Both the position numbers and the translations under genes were made by a program. Source: Microvirga pudoricolor (GTDB lineage Bacteria; Pseudomonadota; Alphaproteobacteria; Rhizobiales; Beijerinckiaceae). Taken from it: a DNA stretch of 64,000 nucleotides. Positions 8,385 to 17,000 of the stretch are shown one piece after another. Position 1 is the stretch's first letter. Each line of letters starts with the position of its first letter. The notes under the pieces were generated by a model, which worked only from the letters and a program-made list of their open reading frames with translations, was not told the origin of the DNA and did no database searches. The DNA lies in contig NZ_JAFEMB010000001.1 of the NCBI RefSeq assembly GCF_016892705.1, positions 806,001 to 870,000 of the forward strand. The letters run 5' to 3'.

Positions 8385-9527
8385 TTATGGTGAACCGTCG
8401 ACGACAAGAACGGCATCTGACGGGTCGAAGCTCAGCCAGATTGCATCGCCTGGATTCAAACTGAAGCCAGCTTGACGAGGCTGGCGGAAGTAGATGGAGA
8501 TTCCGCTGGGTGTAACGGCGCTCACGGAGATCATGTCACCGAGGAACACCGTCTCCTGGACTTGGGCCGGGAACTCGACCTCCTGTCCGTCTGCCCGTTT
8601 TGCCATCAGCTTTTCCGGCCTCAGGTTCAGGAACAGGGGCGCAACGCCTTCAGGAATCGCGGGTGGCGTGATGGTAAGGCCGAGATGGTCGAGAACCACC
8701 TGGCGGCCGGACCGTACCGCAGGAACGATGTTGGTCTGCCCGATGAAGTCAGCCACGAACTTCGTTCGTGGTCGATCGTAGAGATCTGCGCTGGATCCGA
8801 GTTGTTCGATGCGTCCGCTCCGCAGGACCATAATGCGATCCGACATCGCCATCGCTTCGCGCTGATCGTGCGTGACATACACCACCGTGCATCCAAGGCT
8901 TCGCTGGATCTGCTTGATTTCGAACTGAAGCGCCTCCCTCAACTTGAGATCGAGCGCCCCCAGCGGCTCATCCATCAGAAGGACGCGCGGGTGAAAGGAA
9001 ATCGCCCTGGCGACCGCGACGCGCTGCTGCTGCCCGCCGGACAACTCGCGGGGAAACCTGTGCCCGAGACCACTCAATCTGACGATACCGAGCGCCTCTT
9101 CGCCACGCTTGCGAGCTTCCTGCTTCGGGACACCTCTCATGCGCAAAGGAAAGGCGACGTTGTCCGCAACGTCCATGTGTGGAAAGAGCGAATAGTTCTG
9201 AAAGACCATCCCGACGCCCCGCTGCTCCGGTGGGAGGGTATGAACAGCCTTTCCGTTGATCGATATTTCTCCGTCGTCAATCGGAATGAACCCCGCCAAC
9301 GCATTCAGGATCGTCGACTTGCCTGAGCCCGACTCGCCCAGGATCGTGAGAAACTCCCCTTCCTCGATGGCCATGCTGAAACCATCGAGGGCCGTGAAAG
9401 AGCCGAAGCGCTTCGTGACATTCCGGAAAACGATCGGGACGCCGCGTGCGCTATTCGTTCCGATCGCTTTCTGAGGTGACGAAAGTGACTGCGCCTCATC
9501 TTTCCGGTGGCGGTGCTCCTGTCCCAT
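8385..9527 (-). CDS. ABC transporter ATPase, PotA type
   Basis: 380 residues from ATG 9527 (GAGG upstream; a TTG one codon earlier is less likely). Walker [10 protein letters not shown] near residue 64-72, Q-loop VFQNYSLFPHM, signature LSGGQQQR, Walker B VLLMDEPLGALD and switch His in YVTHDQREAM are all intact. The last 120 residues form a TOBE-type regulatory domain (LRPEKLMAK, VFLGDMISVSAV). It hydrolyses ATP for the importer encoded just downstream. An unusually long hydrophilic N-terminus of about 28 residues precedes the ABC domain. Confidence 0.92.
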   Translation of the reverse strand: MGQEHRHRKDEAQSLSSPQKAIGTNSARGVPIVFRNVTKRFGSFTALDGFSMAIEEGEFLTILGESGSGKSTILNALAGFIPIDDGEISINGKAVHTLPPEQRGVGMVFQNYSLFPHMDVADNVAFPLRMRGVPKQEARKRGEEALGIVRLSGLGHRFPRELSGGQQQRVAVARAISFHPRVLLMDEPLGALDLKLREALQFEIKQIQRSLGCTVVYVTHDQREAMAMSDRIMVLRSGRIEQLGSSADLYDRPRTKFVADFIGQTNIVPAVRSGRQVVLDHLGLTITPPAIPEGVAPLFLNLRPEKLMAKRADGQEVEFPAQVQETVFLGDMISVSAVTPSGISIYFRQPRQAGFSLNPGDAIWLSFDPSDAVLVVDGSP

Positions 9528-9612
9528 CAATCCTCACAGTCCATTTGATAGAAAGTGTCCATCGGGCTGGCTTGGTCACGCATACGGACCAAGGGGGCCA
9601 GGCGATACCCGC

Positions 9613-10716
9613 TCATCGTTTCGCCCCAGCCTTTTGTGCGAAGTTCCACGCTCGCACCGCGAGCGGGCGAGTCCGCGCAGCCATTTCGCGGGCCTTCTCG
9701 CTGGATGCGGTGCCGTCACGAACACGCCCGGCGATCCCCTGAAGGATTCCGACAAGGCGAAAGAGATTGTAAGCGAAATACCAATTGAGGTCCGGCACAT
9801 CCGATCTGCCGGTCAATCCGCAATAGAGTGAGATGACCTCATCGATGTCAGGGATGCCGAGAGACTTCAAGTCAGCTCCTGCCAAACCGCTCCGTCCATC
9901 CGGTGGCATCGCCCATTGCATCAAAAAGTACGTAAAGTCAGCGAGCGGGTCCCCGAGGGTCGACAGCTCCCAATCGAGGACGGCCTTGATGCGATCGTCG
10001 CTCCCGAACACGGCGTTGTCCAGGCGATAGTCGCCATGCACGATCGAGACTCGCTCCTGCGCGGGCAAGGAGTGAGGCAGCCAGGCGATCAGATCCTCGA
10101 CCTCCGGTATGTGTTCGGTCTCGGACGAGCGATACTGCTTTGTCCACCGGACGACCTGCCTTTCGAAGTAATTTCCGGGTCGAGCATAGTCGTTCAGACC
10201 AAGCGCGGCATAGTCGACGTTATGAAGCTGCGCCAGTGTTTCGACCTGGGACTCGAATATCCTGCGGCGCTTCTCGGGGGACAATCCGGGGAGAAGGGCA
10301 TTCCAGTAAATGTCGCCCTGCATCATCTCCATGACGTAGAACGTCGTTCCGATGATATCTCCATCGAGACACAAGGCGTATGGCGTGGGAACGGGGAACC
10401 CGGCCCGATGGAGCGCGGCAATAACCCGAAACTCCCTGTCGACCGCGTGAGCCGAGGGCAGCAACGCACCAAACGGCTTGCGTCGCAGGACAAGGGATCC
10501 GCTCGGACTCGTGATGTGATAGGTCGGATTGGACTGGCCGCCCTTGAACTGCCGGATACTCAGCGGCCCGCGATAATGTTCGACATTCGCGGAAAGCCAT
10601 TCATCGAGGCGAGCGAGATCGAAGGGATTGGCCTCTTGGAGCGGTTTTGTCCCCTTGAACGCATCATCGTCGATGGGGCCGGCCGACTGCCCGAGAGGTT
10701 CACCTGCTAAATTCAT
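9613..10716 (-). CDS. ACAD10/11-type (LvaA-like) phosphotransferase
   Basis: 367 residues from ATG 10716 (MNLAGEPLGQSAG, GGGATC upstream); an in-frame ATG at 10929 would add 71 atypical residues. It has the aminoglycoside-phosphotransferase/choline-kinase fold: a nucleotide loop FKGGQSNPTYHI, Lys-containing strand LVLRRKPFG, Brenner motif HGDYRLDN, and metal motif LDWELSTLGDP. This subgroup is the kinase domain of human ACAD10/11 and of Pseudomonas LvaA, which phosphorylate the 4-hydroxyl of 4-hydroxyacyl-CoAs before a dehydrogenase-type enzyme removes the phosphate. Its position among CoA-transferase, ligase and hydratase genes supports a CoA-thioester substrate rather than an antibiotic. 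Confidence 0.8.
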   Translation of the reverse strand: MNLAGEPLGQSAGPIDDDAFKGTKPLQEANPFDLARLDEWLSANVEHYRGPLSIRQFKGGQSNPTYHITSPSGSLVLRRKPFGALLPSAHAVDREFRVIAALHRAGFPVPTPYALCLDGDIIGTTFYVMEMMQGDIYWNALLPGLSPEKRRRIFESQVETLAQLHNVDYAALGLNDYARPGNYFERQVVRWTKQYRSSETEHIPEVEDLIAWLPHSLPAQERVSIVHGDYRLDNAVFGSDDRIKAVLDWELSTLGDPLADFTYFLMQWAMPPDGRSGLAGADLKSLGIPDIDEVISLYCGLTGRSDVPDLNWYFAYNLFRLVGILQGIAGRVRDGTASSEKAREMAARTRPLAVRAWNFAQKAGAKR

Positions 10717-10858
10717 CGTGCGAAGATCCCGTTGGCAGGCCTCTGGGTTGGCCCGGTGGTCTCCTCGGATAGGAGAACCTCCCGCCCACCTCCTGGTGCC
10801 CTGCAGTCGTCCATCGCCACGCATGCAGGGACAGCAAAGGTCCGGTTGGACAGCCCCG

Positions 10859-12076
10859 TCATCTGCCGCTCCCATGAGATGCTTCGGCCGGCACACCCTC
10901 GGTTTGAGCCACACCGATAACATTGTCACGGGCGAGGATGTTAATCTCCTCCTCCGTCAGGCCAACTTGGGACATGAGCACGGACAGGGTATCCGCACCC
11001 AGGCGAGGTGCACCCGACGTTGGCTTTGGCGGCGTGCGGCTCATGTGTTGCAGTGGATTGGCCAGGACGTGAAGCGGCTTCCCGTCATCGTCGAACGTCC
11101 AGACCACATTGCGCGCCTTCGAGTGAGGATGTTCGAGTGCCTCGCCGACATTATAGATCGGCCCGGCCGGCACCCGCTCAGCCATGAAGACGTCGAGCCA
11201 TTCCTGGCGCGTCTTCGTTCCAAGAACCTCAGACAAGAGCTCCTCCAAGATGACCCGGTTGGTCATACGGGCCGCATTGGTCTGAAAGCGCGGATCGGTC
11301 GAGAAGCTCTCGCGGCCGATGGCGCTGCAAAGACGCGCAAACTGCTCGTCCGTTCCCACCGCTACGAGAATGAGGCCGTCTGAGGCCTGATAAGGCTGCA
11401 CGGGGACGTGGGTCGGATGCAGGCTACCCTGGCGCATCGCGACGCGTCCTTCGTTGAGATACGCCGTGCCGACACCCAGCAAGGACGACATTCCGACATC
11501 GAAGAGCGATACGTCGATATGCTGGCCCTTCCCGCTCGACGTCCGCTCATAAAGAGCCGCCAGGATGCCGATGGCCGCATTGAGGCCCAGCATGATGTCG
11601 TAAATCGCAACGCCGACACGGGCCGGTGGGCGATCAGGATCCCCTGTGAGGCTCATCAGCCCAGTCATCGCCTGAAGAACCATGTCGTAGCCCAGCCCGT
11701 CCCTGTTCGGGCCGGTCTGGCCAAAGCCCGTCACGGAAACGGCGATCAAGCGTTCGTTCAGGGTCATCAAACTCTTGAGATCGATCCCGAAACGTTTCAG
11801 GTTGTCGACCTTGTAGTTCTCGACCGCCACATCCGCCTTCTTCGCCAGGGCCCGAATGATGTCCTGCCCTCGGGGCTCGGCGAGGTTGACGGCGATGCTC
11901 TTCTTTCCACGATTGATCATCGCGAAGCTGGACTTGCCCCATGTTCTGGCTTCATCGCCCCAGAGAGCTTCGATCTTCCAGACTTCAGCGCCGAAATCCG
12001 CGAGGATCTGGGTTGCGTTCGGACCGGCCAGAACCCGTGATATGTCAAGGACGCGAATATCTTTGAGAACGCTCAT
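10859..12076 (-). CDS. family III CoA-transferase (CaiB/BaiF)
   Basis: 405 residues, the usual length. The N-terminus shows the family pattern (IRVLDISRVLAGPNATQILA, DFGAEVWKIE, INRGKKSIAVNLAEPRG). The catalytic Asp that forms the acyl anhydride is expected in GVAIYDIMLGLNAAIGILAA at about residue 170. The C-terminal part includes RVPAGPIYNVGEAL and HPHSKARNVV. The enzyme moves CoA between an acyl-CoA donor and a free carboxylic acid in the cytoplasm, so it can activate the operon's substrate without ATP. It lies between the RraA-like and kinase genes in the same run. Donor and acceptor are unknown. Confidence 0.92.
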   Translation of the reverse strand: MSVLKDIRVLDISRVLAGPNATQILADFGAEVWKIEALWGDEARTWGKSSFAMINRGKKSIAVNLAEPRGQDIIRALAKKADVAVENYKVDNLKRFGIDLKSLMTLNERLIAVSVTGFGQTGPNRDGLGYDMVLQAMTGLMSLTGDPDRPPARVGVAIYDIMLGLNAAIGILAALYERTSSGKGQHIDVSLFDVGMSSLLGVGTAYLNEGRVAMRQGSLHPTHVPVQPYQASDGLILVAVGTDEQFARLCSAIGRESFSTDPRFQTNAARMTNRVILEELLSEVLGTKTRQEWLDVFMAERVPAGPIYNVGEALEHPHSKARNVVWTFDDDGKPLHVLANPLQHMSRTPPKPTSGAPRLGADTLSVLMSQVGLTEEEINILARDNVIGVAQTEGVPAEASHGSGR

Positions 12077-12109
12077 GACGTGTCTTCCTTTGCCTAATGA
12101 CGAGGGCGG

Positions 12110-12781
12110 TCAGGCGACTTCAAAGCCGCGACTGCGAATGAATCCCAGCGTGTCACGCATGTCAGCAAGCTTTTCGCCGGCATCGATGCGGGACTTTGTG
12201 CCGGGTTCGCTACGCACGACGGCGAGCGCTTTCTCGGCGAAGGATGCCGCCTCATCCCTCTTCAGAACGACGACGCCGCTCTCGTCAGCGACGACGACAT
12301 CGCCCGGATCGACGGCGACACCTCCGCACATCACTCGAGTGTTGAGTTCACCGGCCTCCCCCAGTCGCTGTGTCGTCAGGGCGCTGGCACCACGGTACCA
12401 CGTCGGGAGGCCATGCTCACGCAGTTTGGCAATGTCGCACGCGACGCCGTCGATGGCGACGCCAACGGCACCCGCGACTTTTGCAGCGTATGCGAGCATT
12501 CCGCCCCACGCGGCATGGCGCGTGTCTCCATCTCTGTCGATGATCAGGAAGTCACCGGGACGTAGTCGGCTGACCGCCAGTGGAATGATCGTACCGTCGG
12601 CGCCGGGGGCCTTGACCGTCACGGCAGTTCCTACTTCGACCGCTCGGGGCAGGAGCGAGATCATCCCCGGATCCATCGCACCTTCCCGGATGAAATGTCC
12701 GATCTTGACCGCGTCAACCTGGCGGAGCAGCGCAAGCAGATCGGCATCGATCTGTTCGGGCATGGGATTCACTTGGAACAT
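12110..12781 (-). CDS. RraA/HMG-aldolase family protein with altered active site
   Basis: 223 residues from ATG 12781 (GAGAGG six bases upstream). It belongs to the RraA fold family that contains 4-hydroxy-4-methyl-2-oxoglutarate (HMG) aldolase: GGMLAYAAKVAGAVGVAIDG at about residues 93-112, then VACDIAKLREHGLPTW, and CGGVAVDPGDVVVADESGVV near 165. In HMG aldolase the motif is DGxxRD, where Arg holds the substrate carbonyl and Asp sits at the metal. Here the Asp is kept but Arg is Cys. It may therefore have another lyase, hydratase or isomerase activity, or none. It is cotranscribed with the CoA-transferase and the second ATPase. Confidence 0.8.
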   Translation of the reverse strand: MFQVNPMPEQIDADLLALLRQVDAVKIGHFIREGAMDPGMISLLPRAVEVGTAVTVKAPGADGTIIPLAVSRLRPGDFLIIDRDGDTRHAAWGGMLAYAAKVAGAVGVAIDGVACDIAKLREHGLPTWYRGASALTTQRLGEAGELNTRVMCGGVAVDPGDVVVADESGVVVLKRDEAASFAEKALAVVRSEPGTKSRIDAGEKLADMRDTLGFIRSRGFEVA

Positions 12782-12832
12782 GGCAGACCTCTCACGACGT
12801 TCAACTTGGCTTGGACCAACAACTTGCTTCCA

Positions 12833-13957
12833 CTAGGAGTGCACATCCATCTCGTCGGGCTCCAGAGCCCGTGTGTCGGCGGCAGCCCATGTGACTTTGA
12901 CCTGCTCGCCGGGCACCCAATCGTGCGCGGTACGTCGGGTCAACTCCTGTGCCATCACCGTGTGGCCGTCGGCGATCAGCACATGGTGATTGGTGACGTT
13001 CCCCAGGATAGTGGACGAGACGATCTGCCCGGGAACGCTGTTGGCGGCCGACAGATGTGAAGTTTCATCGTAACGCTCGATCCTCAAGCATTCGGGCCGA
13101 ACCAGAATCATGACTGGCTCGTTGTTGATCACCGCAGCTCCTGAGCCGATCCGGATCGTCTCACCGCTCTTCAGCTGAGCGATGCCATCTCCGACAGCAG
13201 TGGTCGACAGGATGTTAGATGCTCCGAGAAAGTTTGCAGCGAAAACCGAGCGTGGTTTGAAATACAGGTCGGCAGGACTGGCCTGCTGCACGATGCGTCC
13301 CTGATGGAACAAAACGATCCTGTCAGCCATGCTCAGCGCCTCCTCCTGATCGTGTGTCACGTACAGAATCGTGGTGCCAAGAGTCTTGTGAAGGCGCTTG
13401 ATCTCCGACTGCATTTGCTCCCGTAGCTTCTTGTCGAGAGCACCGAGGGGCTCATCCATCAGAATGAGACTCGGGTCGTAGACGATACACCGGGCCAGGG
13501 ACACCCGCTGCTGCTGTCCGCCAGACAACTCACGGGGCAATCGCTTCTTTGCGTGCCCAAGTTGTACGAGGTCCAGAACGGCTTCGACCTTCTTGACGAT
13601 GTCCTTCTCTGCAAGCTTCCGGACGCGAAGCGGAAAAGCCACGTTCTCGTAGACGCTCATGTGTGGAAGCAACGCATAGTTCTGGAAGACCATGCCCAAG
13701 TTTCGCTTGCTTGGCGGAAGATGGGTCATGTCGTCGCCGGCGATGTGAATGCTTCCCCGGGAGGGCGGCGTCATTCCGGCGATGATATTGAGGAGTGTGG
13801 TCTTTCCCGAGCCGCTTGGCCCGAGAAGCGCAACAAACTCGCCCTTCATGACGTCGAGATCGAGTGTGTCGAGTGCGATTACGCCGCCACCGTAACGCTT
13901 GGCCACGCCTGTGAGGCGTACCATCGGCTCCCCGATCAAGGCATCTCGTTGCATCAT
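12833..13957 (-). CDS. ABC transporter ATPase, PotA type (second copy)
   Basis: 374 residues. Walker A GPSGSGKTT near residue 46-54, Q-loop VFQNYALLPHM, signature LSGGQQQR, Walker B LILMDEPLGALD and switch YVTHDQEEAL are intact. A TOBE-like C-terminal domain follows (VRPECLRIERYDE, TILGNVTNHHVLI). Its ATGATG start overlaps the stop of the upstream permease. It energises the importer made by 13954, 14762 and 15637. The sequence differs clearly from the ATPase at 8385, so the two transporters are not a recent duplication. Confidence 0.92.
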   Translation of the reverse strand: MMQRDALIGEPMVRLTGVAKRYGGGVIALDTLDLDVMKGEFVALLGPSGSGKTTLLNIIAGMTPPSRGSIHIAGDDMTHLPPSKRNLGMVFQNYALLPHMSVYENVAFPLRVRKLAEKDIVKKVEAVLDLVQLGHAKKRLPRELSGGQQQRVSLARCIVYDPSLILMDEPLGALDKKLREQMQSEIKRLHKTLGTTILYVTHDQEEALSMADRIVLFHQGRIVQQASPADLYFKPRSVFAANFLGASNILSTTAVGDGIAQLKSGETIRIGSGAAVINNEPVMILVRPECLRIERYDETSHLSAANSVPGQIVSSTILGNVTNHHVLIADGHTVMAQELTRRTAHDWVPGEQVKVTWAAADTRALEPDEMDVHS

Positions 13958-14757
13958 TTTCTATCCATGATGATCGTAACCAGAATGCATATTCCGGTTG
14001 AAAGAATAGTCAGCAAAGTCGCCACTGCGGCGATGACCGGCGAGATTTCCCATTGGATGGTCGAAAACATCTTGACCGGCAAGGTCGAGAATCCGGCGCG
14101 GCCGACGAAGTATGCGATGATGACTTCATCGAAAGAGATGAGGAATGCGAACAGAGCGCTGGCGATGATTCCGGACCTCAAGAGAGGCAACGTTACTTTG
14201 CGGAAGACTTGAAATGGACTAGCGCCCATGATCATCGCCGCAGATTCGATGTTGCGCTCCATATGCCGCAAAGCCGAACTTGCAGTGATGATGACGAATG
14301 GTATCGCGACGAGCGTGTGACCGACAATGATCGGCAATGCGCTTCCGGAGAAGCCTAAAGTCGCGAAATATAAGTACAGTCCAAGCGCAACGACGACGAC
14401 CGGCACGAGCATGGGACTAAGGAGAAACAGCACGATGGCGCCGCGACCCGGAAAGCTGCTGCGCGCAAGACCGTAGGCCGCCGTTATTCCGATGACGACG
14501 GCCAAGACCGCAGTCGCAATCGCGATTTTGAAGCTGAGAAACGTCGAGGAGAGCCAATCGCCCTTCAGAAAGAACGCCTCGTATTGCCGGAGCGAGAAAC
14601 TATCAGGTGGGAACGCCAGCTCATCCGTGCTGTTGAAGGACATGGGAATGATGACGAGGGTCGGCAGCACAAGAAAGGCGTAGCCGAACCAAGCCCACGC
14701 ATTGGCACAGTGTGTGATCCAGGTCGAGTGGCTGGCGGAAGCAGCAGTCTCTTTCAT
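13954..14757 (-). CDS. ABC transporter permease, PotC type (second copy)
   Basis: 267 residues from ATG 14757 (MKETAASASHSTWITH), which follows the TAG of the preceding gene by four bases; an in-frame ATG at 14787 lies inside that gene. About six membrane helices (AWFGYAFLVLPTLVIIPMSF first). The EAA-like loop is ESAAMIMGASPFQVFRKVTL near residue 170. It is the PotC-side partner of the permease at 14762 and overlaps the ATPase gene by four bases. Inner-membrane subunit; the substrate is unknown. Confidence 0.9.
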   Translation of the reverse strand: MKETAASASHSTWITHCANAWAWFGYAFLVLPTLVIIPMSFNSTDELAFPPDSFSLRQYEAFFLKGDWLSSTFLSFKIAIATAVLAVVIGITAAYGLARSSFPGRGAIVLFLLSPMLVPVVVVALGLYLYFATLGFSGSALPIIVGHTLVAIPFVIITASSALRHMERNIESAAMIMGASPFQVFRKVTLPLLRSGIIASALFAFLISFDEVIIAYFVGRAGFSTLPVKMFSTIQWEISPVIAAVATLLTILSTGICILVTIIMDRK

Positions 14758-14761
14758 CTTT

Positions 14762-15589
14762 CTAGCCTGCCAATGTCGAGAGCGCACGGGTCCGGCCCAT
14801 CAGAAGAGTGAAGACCGCGCATAGAATGAACAGCAGCACTGCAATCGTGGCGGCCATATTCCAGTCCAGGATCTCGCGGGTGTAGAGATCGACGAGGTTG
14901 GCCATCATCAGGTCGCCACGGCCGCCGAGCAGCGATGCCGTCACATAGAAGCCGAACGTGTGAACGGCAGCCAGAAGAAAGCTGGCAGCCACCCCAGGCA
15001 TGCTCAAGGGCAACGTCACCTTTAGGAAAATCCGCAGTTTGCCCGCCCCCATAATCTGCGCAGCCCGTCCGAGATCTGGATCTCGTGCCAGCAGACTGTT
15101 GAGAATGGGGAAAATCATGAATGGGATCAGTGTATGGATTGTACCAACGATGACCCCGAAACGATTGAACAGCAGCGGGAGCGCCGGAATGCCAAAATAC
15201 TCGATGGTCGTGTTGATAATGCCGTTTCGCCCAAGAATGATCATCAAGGCGTAGCTTTTAACGAGAATGCTCGTCCAGAACGGGATGAGGACGATCATCA
15301 TCAGAAAGGCGCGGCGACGCGGCGTTTGCTTGGCCATGTGATAGGCCATCGGGTAAGCAAACAGCAGCGCCACGAACGTGCTGCTGAAGCTGATCACGAG
15401 GGTATTGACGAAGACTTTCTGGAACAGCGTGCTCGATATGACGCTTTGATAGCTGTGTGTCGTGAACTGACCGTTCCAGAAGCTTTGACCGATGACGCTC
15501 GCCAAAGGCGCGATGAAGACGACCGCCGTGAAGAGCAGCGCGGGAAGCACATAGAATGCGGCAGATTGCTGACCGGTTCGTGCGTACAT
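14762..15589 (-). CDS. ABC transporter permease, PotB type (second copy)
   Basis: 275 residues, ATG 15589 preceded by GAAGAG. About six membrane helices, beginning SAAFYVLPALLFTAVVFIA. The coupling loop reads RAAQIMGAGKLRIFLKVTLP at about residue 175. It follows the binding-protein gene by 47 bases and precedes its partner permease almost without gap. Functions as one half of the membrane channel. Confidence 0.9.
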   Translation of the reverse strand: MYARTGQQSAAFYVLPALLFTAVVFIAPLASVIGQSFWNGQFTTHSYQSVISSTLFQKVFVNTLVISFSSTFVALLFAYPMAYHMAKQTPRRRAFLMMIVLIPFWTSILVKSYALMIILGRNGIINTTIEYFGIPALPLLFNRFGVIVGTIHTLIPFMIFPILNSLLARDPDLGRAAQIMGAGKLRIFLKVTLPLSMPGVAASFLLAAVHTFGFYVTASLLGGRGDLMMANLVDLYTREILDWNMAATIAVLLFILCAVFTLLMGRTRALSTLAG

Positions 15590-15636
15590 GACGGCTCTTC
15601 GCTATCGGGACAGGACTACGAGAGATCGCGCGGAAT

Positions 15637-16698
15637 TCAGCTGAGCTGCCATTCCTTGTAACGCCGTGTCAGCTCGTCGAAGCGGGTCGACCACCAGATC
15701 TCATCGCTCATGGCCGTTTTCGGGCCATTGAGGTCCGGCGACAGCTCAAGCAACTCTTTCGACAGCTTGGCGATGGCCTCGGTTTTGGTGGGCGTGTAGC
15801 TCGTCAGTTCTGCAAAATGGGCCTGGCGATCCGGCCTGAGCTGGAAGGCCAGATGCTTCTGGGCCAGGTCGAGCTTCTTCGTGCCCTTAAGGATCGCAAC
15901 CCGGGTTACGTCGACCAGGGCGCAATTGGTGGCGTAGGCCAGCGGAATTCCCTGGCGTCGGGCGAGGAAGACGCGTCCGGCGGCCGAAGACACGTAATCG
16001 ACCTCGTTCGCTTGGAGGAGGGAGATGGTCTGGGGCATTGCGTTGACCCAGTTCGTCACGGTGGGCTTGATCTTGTCGAGGGACTTGAAAGCCCTGTCGA
16101 CATCGAGCGGGTAGAGCTTCTTGGCGTCGACTCCGTCGGCCATCAGCGCATATTCCAGTGTGCTGGTCACCCGGGTCATCAATCCCCGGCGTCCGGGATA
16201 GGCCTTCGCGTCCCAGAAGCCGGCCCAATCTTTCGGAGGCCCACCGGGTCCGACCTTGTCGGTGCGCCATGCGAAGCTGCCGGATACAAGGCAAAGGCCG
16301 ATGGCAAATTCATTCTGGCTACCGGGCGTGGTCCCCGACATGTCGACGACGCCGGTATCGACCTTTTCCCAGAGGCCGTCCCGCATTCCCGTAGCCAGCC
16401 ACCCGTTCGAGAGTTCGACGACGTCCCATTCGACATTCTTCGTTTGAACCTGGGCCCGCGCCTTCGCGAGATCGGTTCCGGCCGCAACGACCACCTCAAT
16501 CCCGGTTTCCTTCGTAAACGGCTTGTGGAATGCCTCGGTCATCGCCTCGGCCCATCCGCCTCCATAGCTGGCGACGACGATGGATTGAGCCGAACGAGCC
16601 GATTGCGGCCGGAGGATGAAAGGCGCCGCGAGCGCAGCGGTGCCGATACGCAGGACATGCCGACGGGAAAAACCGCTGTTCTGGATTGTCTGTTTCAT
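15637..16698 (-). CDS. ABC transporter binding protein with Tat signal, PotD type
   Basis: 353 residues, ATG 16698 with GAGAGGGG upstream. The N-terminus is a twin-arginine signal (SRRHVLRIGTAALAAPFIL), so export is probably by Tat, unlike the Sec-type binding protein at 7292. The mature chain starts AQSIVVASYGGGWAEAMTEA, typical of extracellular solute-binding proteins of the PotD/AfuA type, with WDVVELSNGWLATGMRDGLW and GAFxWRTDKVGP-like segments later. It is the first gene of an eleven-gene minus-strand run reaching 5608, with no gap large enough for another strong promoter. A promoter-region motif shared with 19247 lies 129 bases upstream. Confidence 0.88.
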   Translation of the reverse strand: MKQTIQNSGFSRRHVLRIGTAALAAPFILRPQSARSAQSIVVASYGGGWAEAMTEAFHKPFTKETGIEVVVAAGTDLAKARAQVQTKNVEWDVVELSNGWLATGMRDGLWEKVDTGVVDMSGTTPGSQNEFAIGLCLVSGSFAWRTDKVGPGGPPKDWAGFWDAKAYPGRRGLMTRVTSTLEYALMADGVDAKKLYPLDVDRAFKSLDKIKPTVTNWVNAMPQTISLLQANEVDYVSSAAGRVFLARRQGIPLAYATNCALVDVTRVAILKGTKKLDLAQKHLAFQLRPDRQAHFAELTSYTPTKTEAIAKLSKELLELSPDLNGPKTAMSDEIWWSTRFDELTRRYKEWQLS

Positions 16699-17000
16699 GA
16701 TGTCCCCTCTCGAATGCTCTTCATGGCTTCAGCGTCCTCGCACCGGAGGCGCGCGGGCTCGATCAGCCTAACCGCCCTCTAACGGTCAGGCCGCTCCTCC
16801 AAAATTCCTTGGGCACTTCTTATTTAGAAAAGCTAGCATGTTATTTTCTCGTCATCAATCCGGTAATATAGCCGATAGATTGGACCTTGGGACGGGGTCA
16901 TGCTATTTCTGACACCATAGTTAGAAAGACCGGCATCTATTAGTCGATGCGCTCTCTTGAGGTGCGCCGAGACGATGGCCGGATCACCACGGAGTGCGCA
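16699..17000. other. divergent promoter region between transporter run and SDR
   Basis: About 300 bases separate the minus-strand binding-protein gene from the plus-strand SDR gene. The centre (16800-16940) is AT-rich and must carry both promoters. It contains the 15-base motif also found at 19247 (separate entry). No frame here looks coding. Confidence 0.6.
16827..16841 (-). promoter_or_regulatory. shared operator-like site, copy 1
   Basis: Read on the minus strand this is ACATGCTAGCTTTTC. The same 15 bases occur on the plus strand at 19247-19261, each copy upstream of and oriented toward its gene (binding protein at 16698, enoyl-CoA hydratase at 19405), with similar A-rich flanks. Flanking GAAAA and TTTTC form an inverted repeat around GCTAGC. 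The tandem TetR gene between the two copies is the obvious candidate regulator, but this is inference. Confidence 0.45.

Noticed and set aside
9613..10716. Aminoglycoside resistance gene
   Set aside because: The fold is that of APH enzymes, but the sequence subgroup and CoA-enzyme neighbours point to an ACAD10/11-type acyl-CoA kinase.
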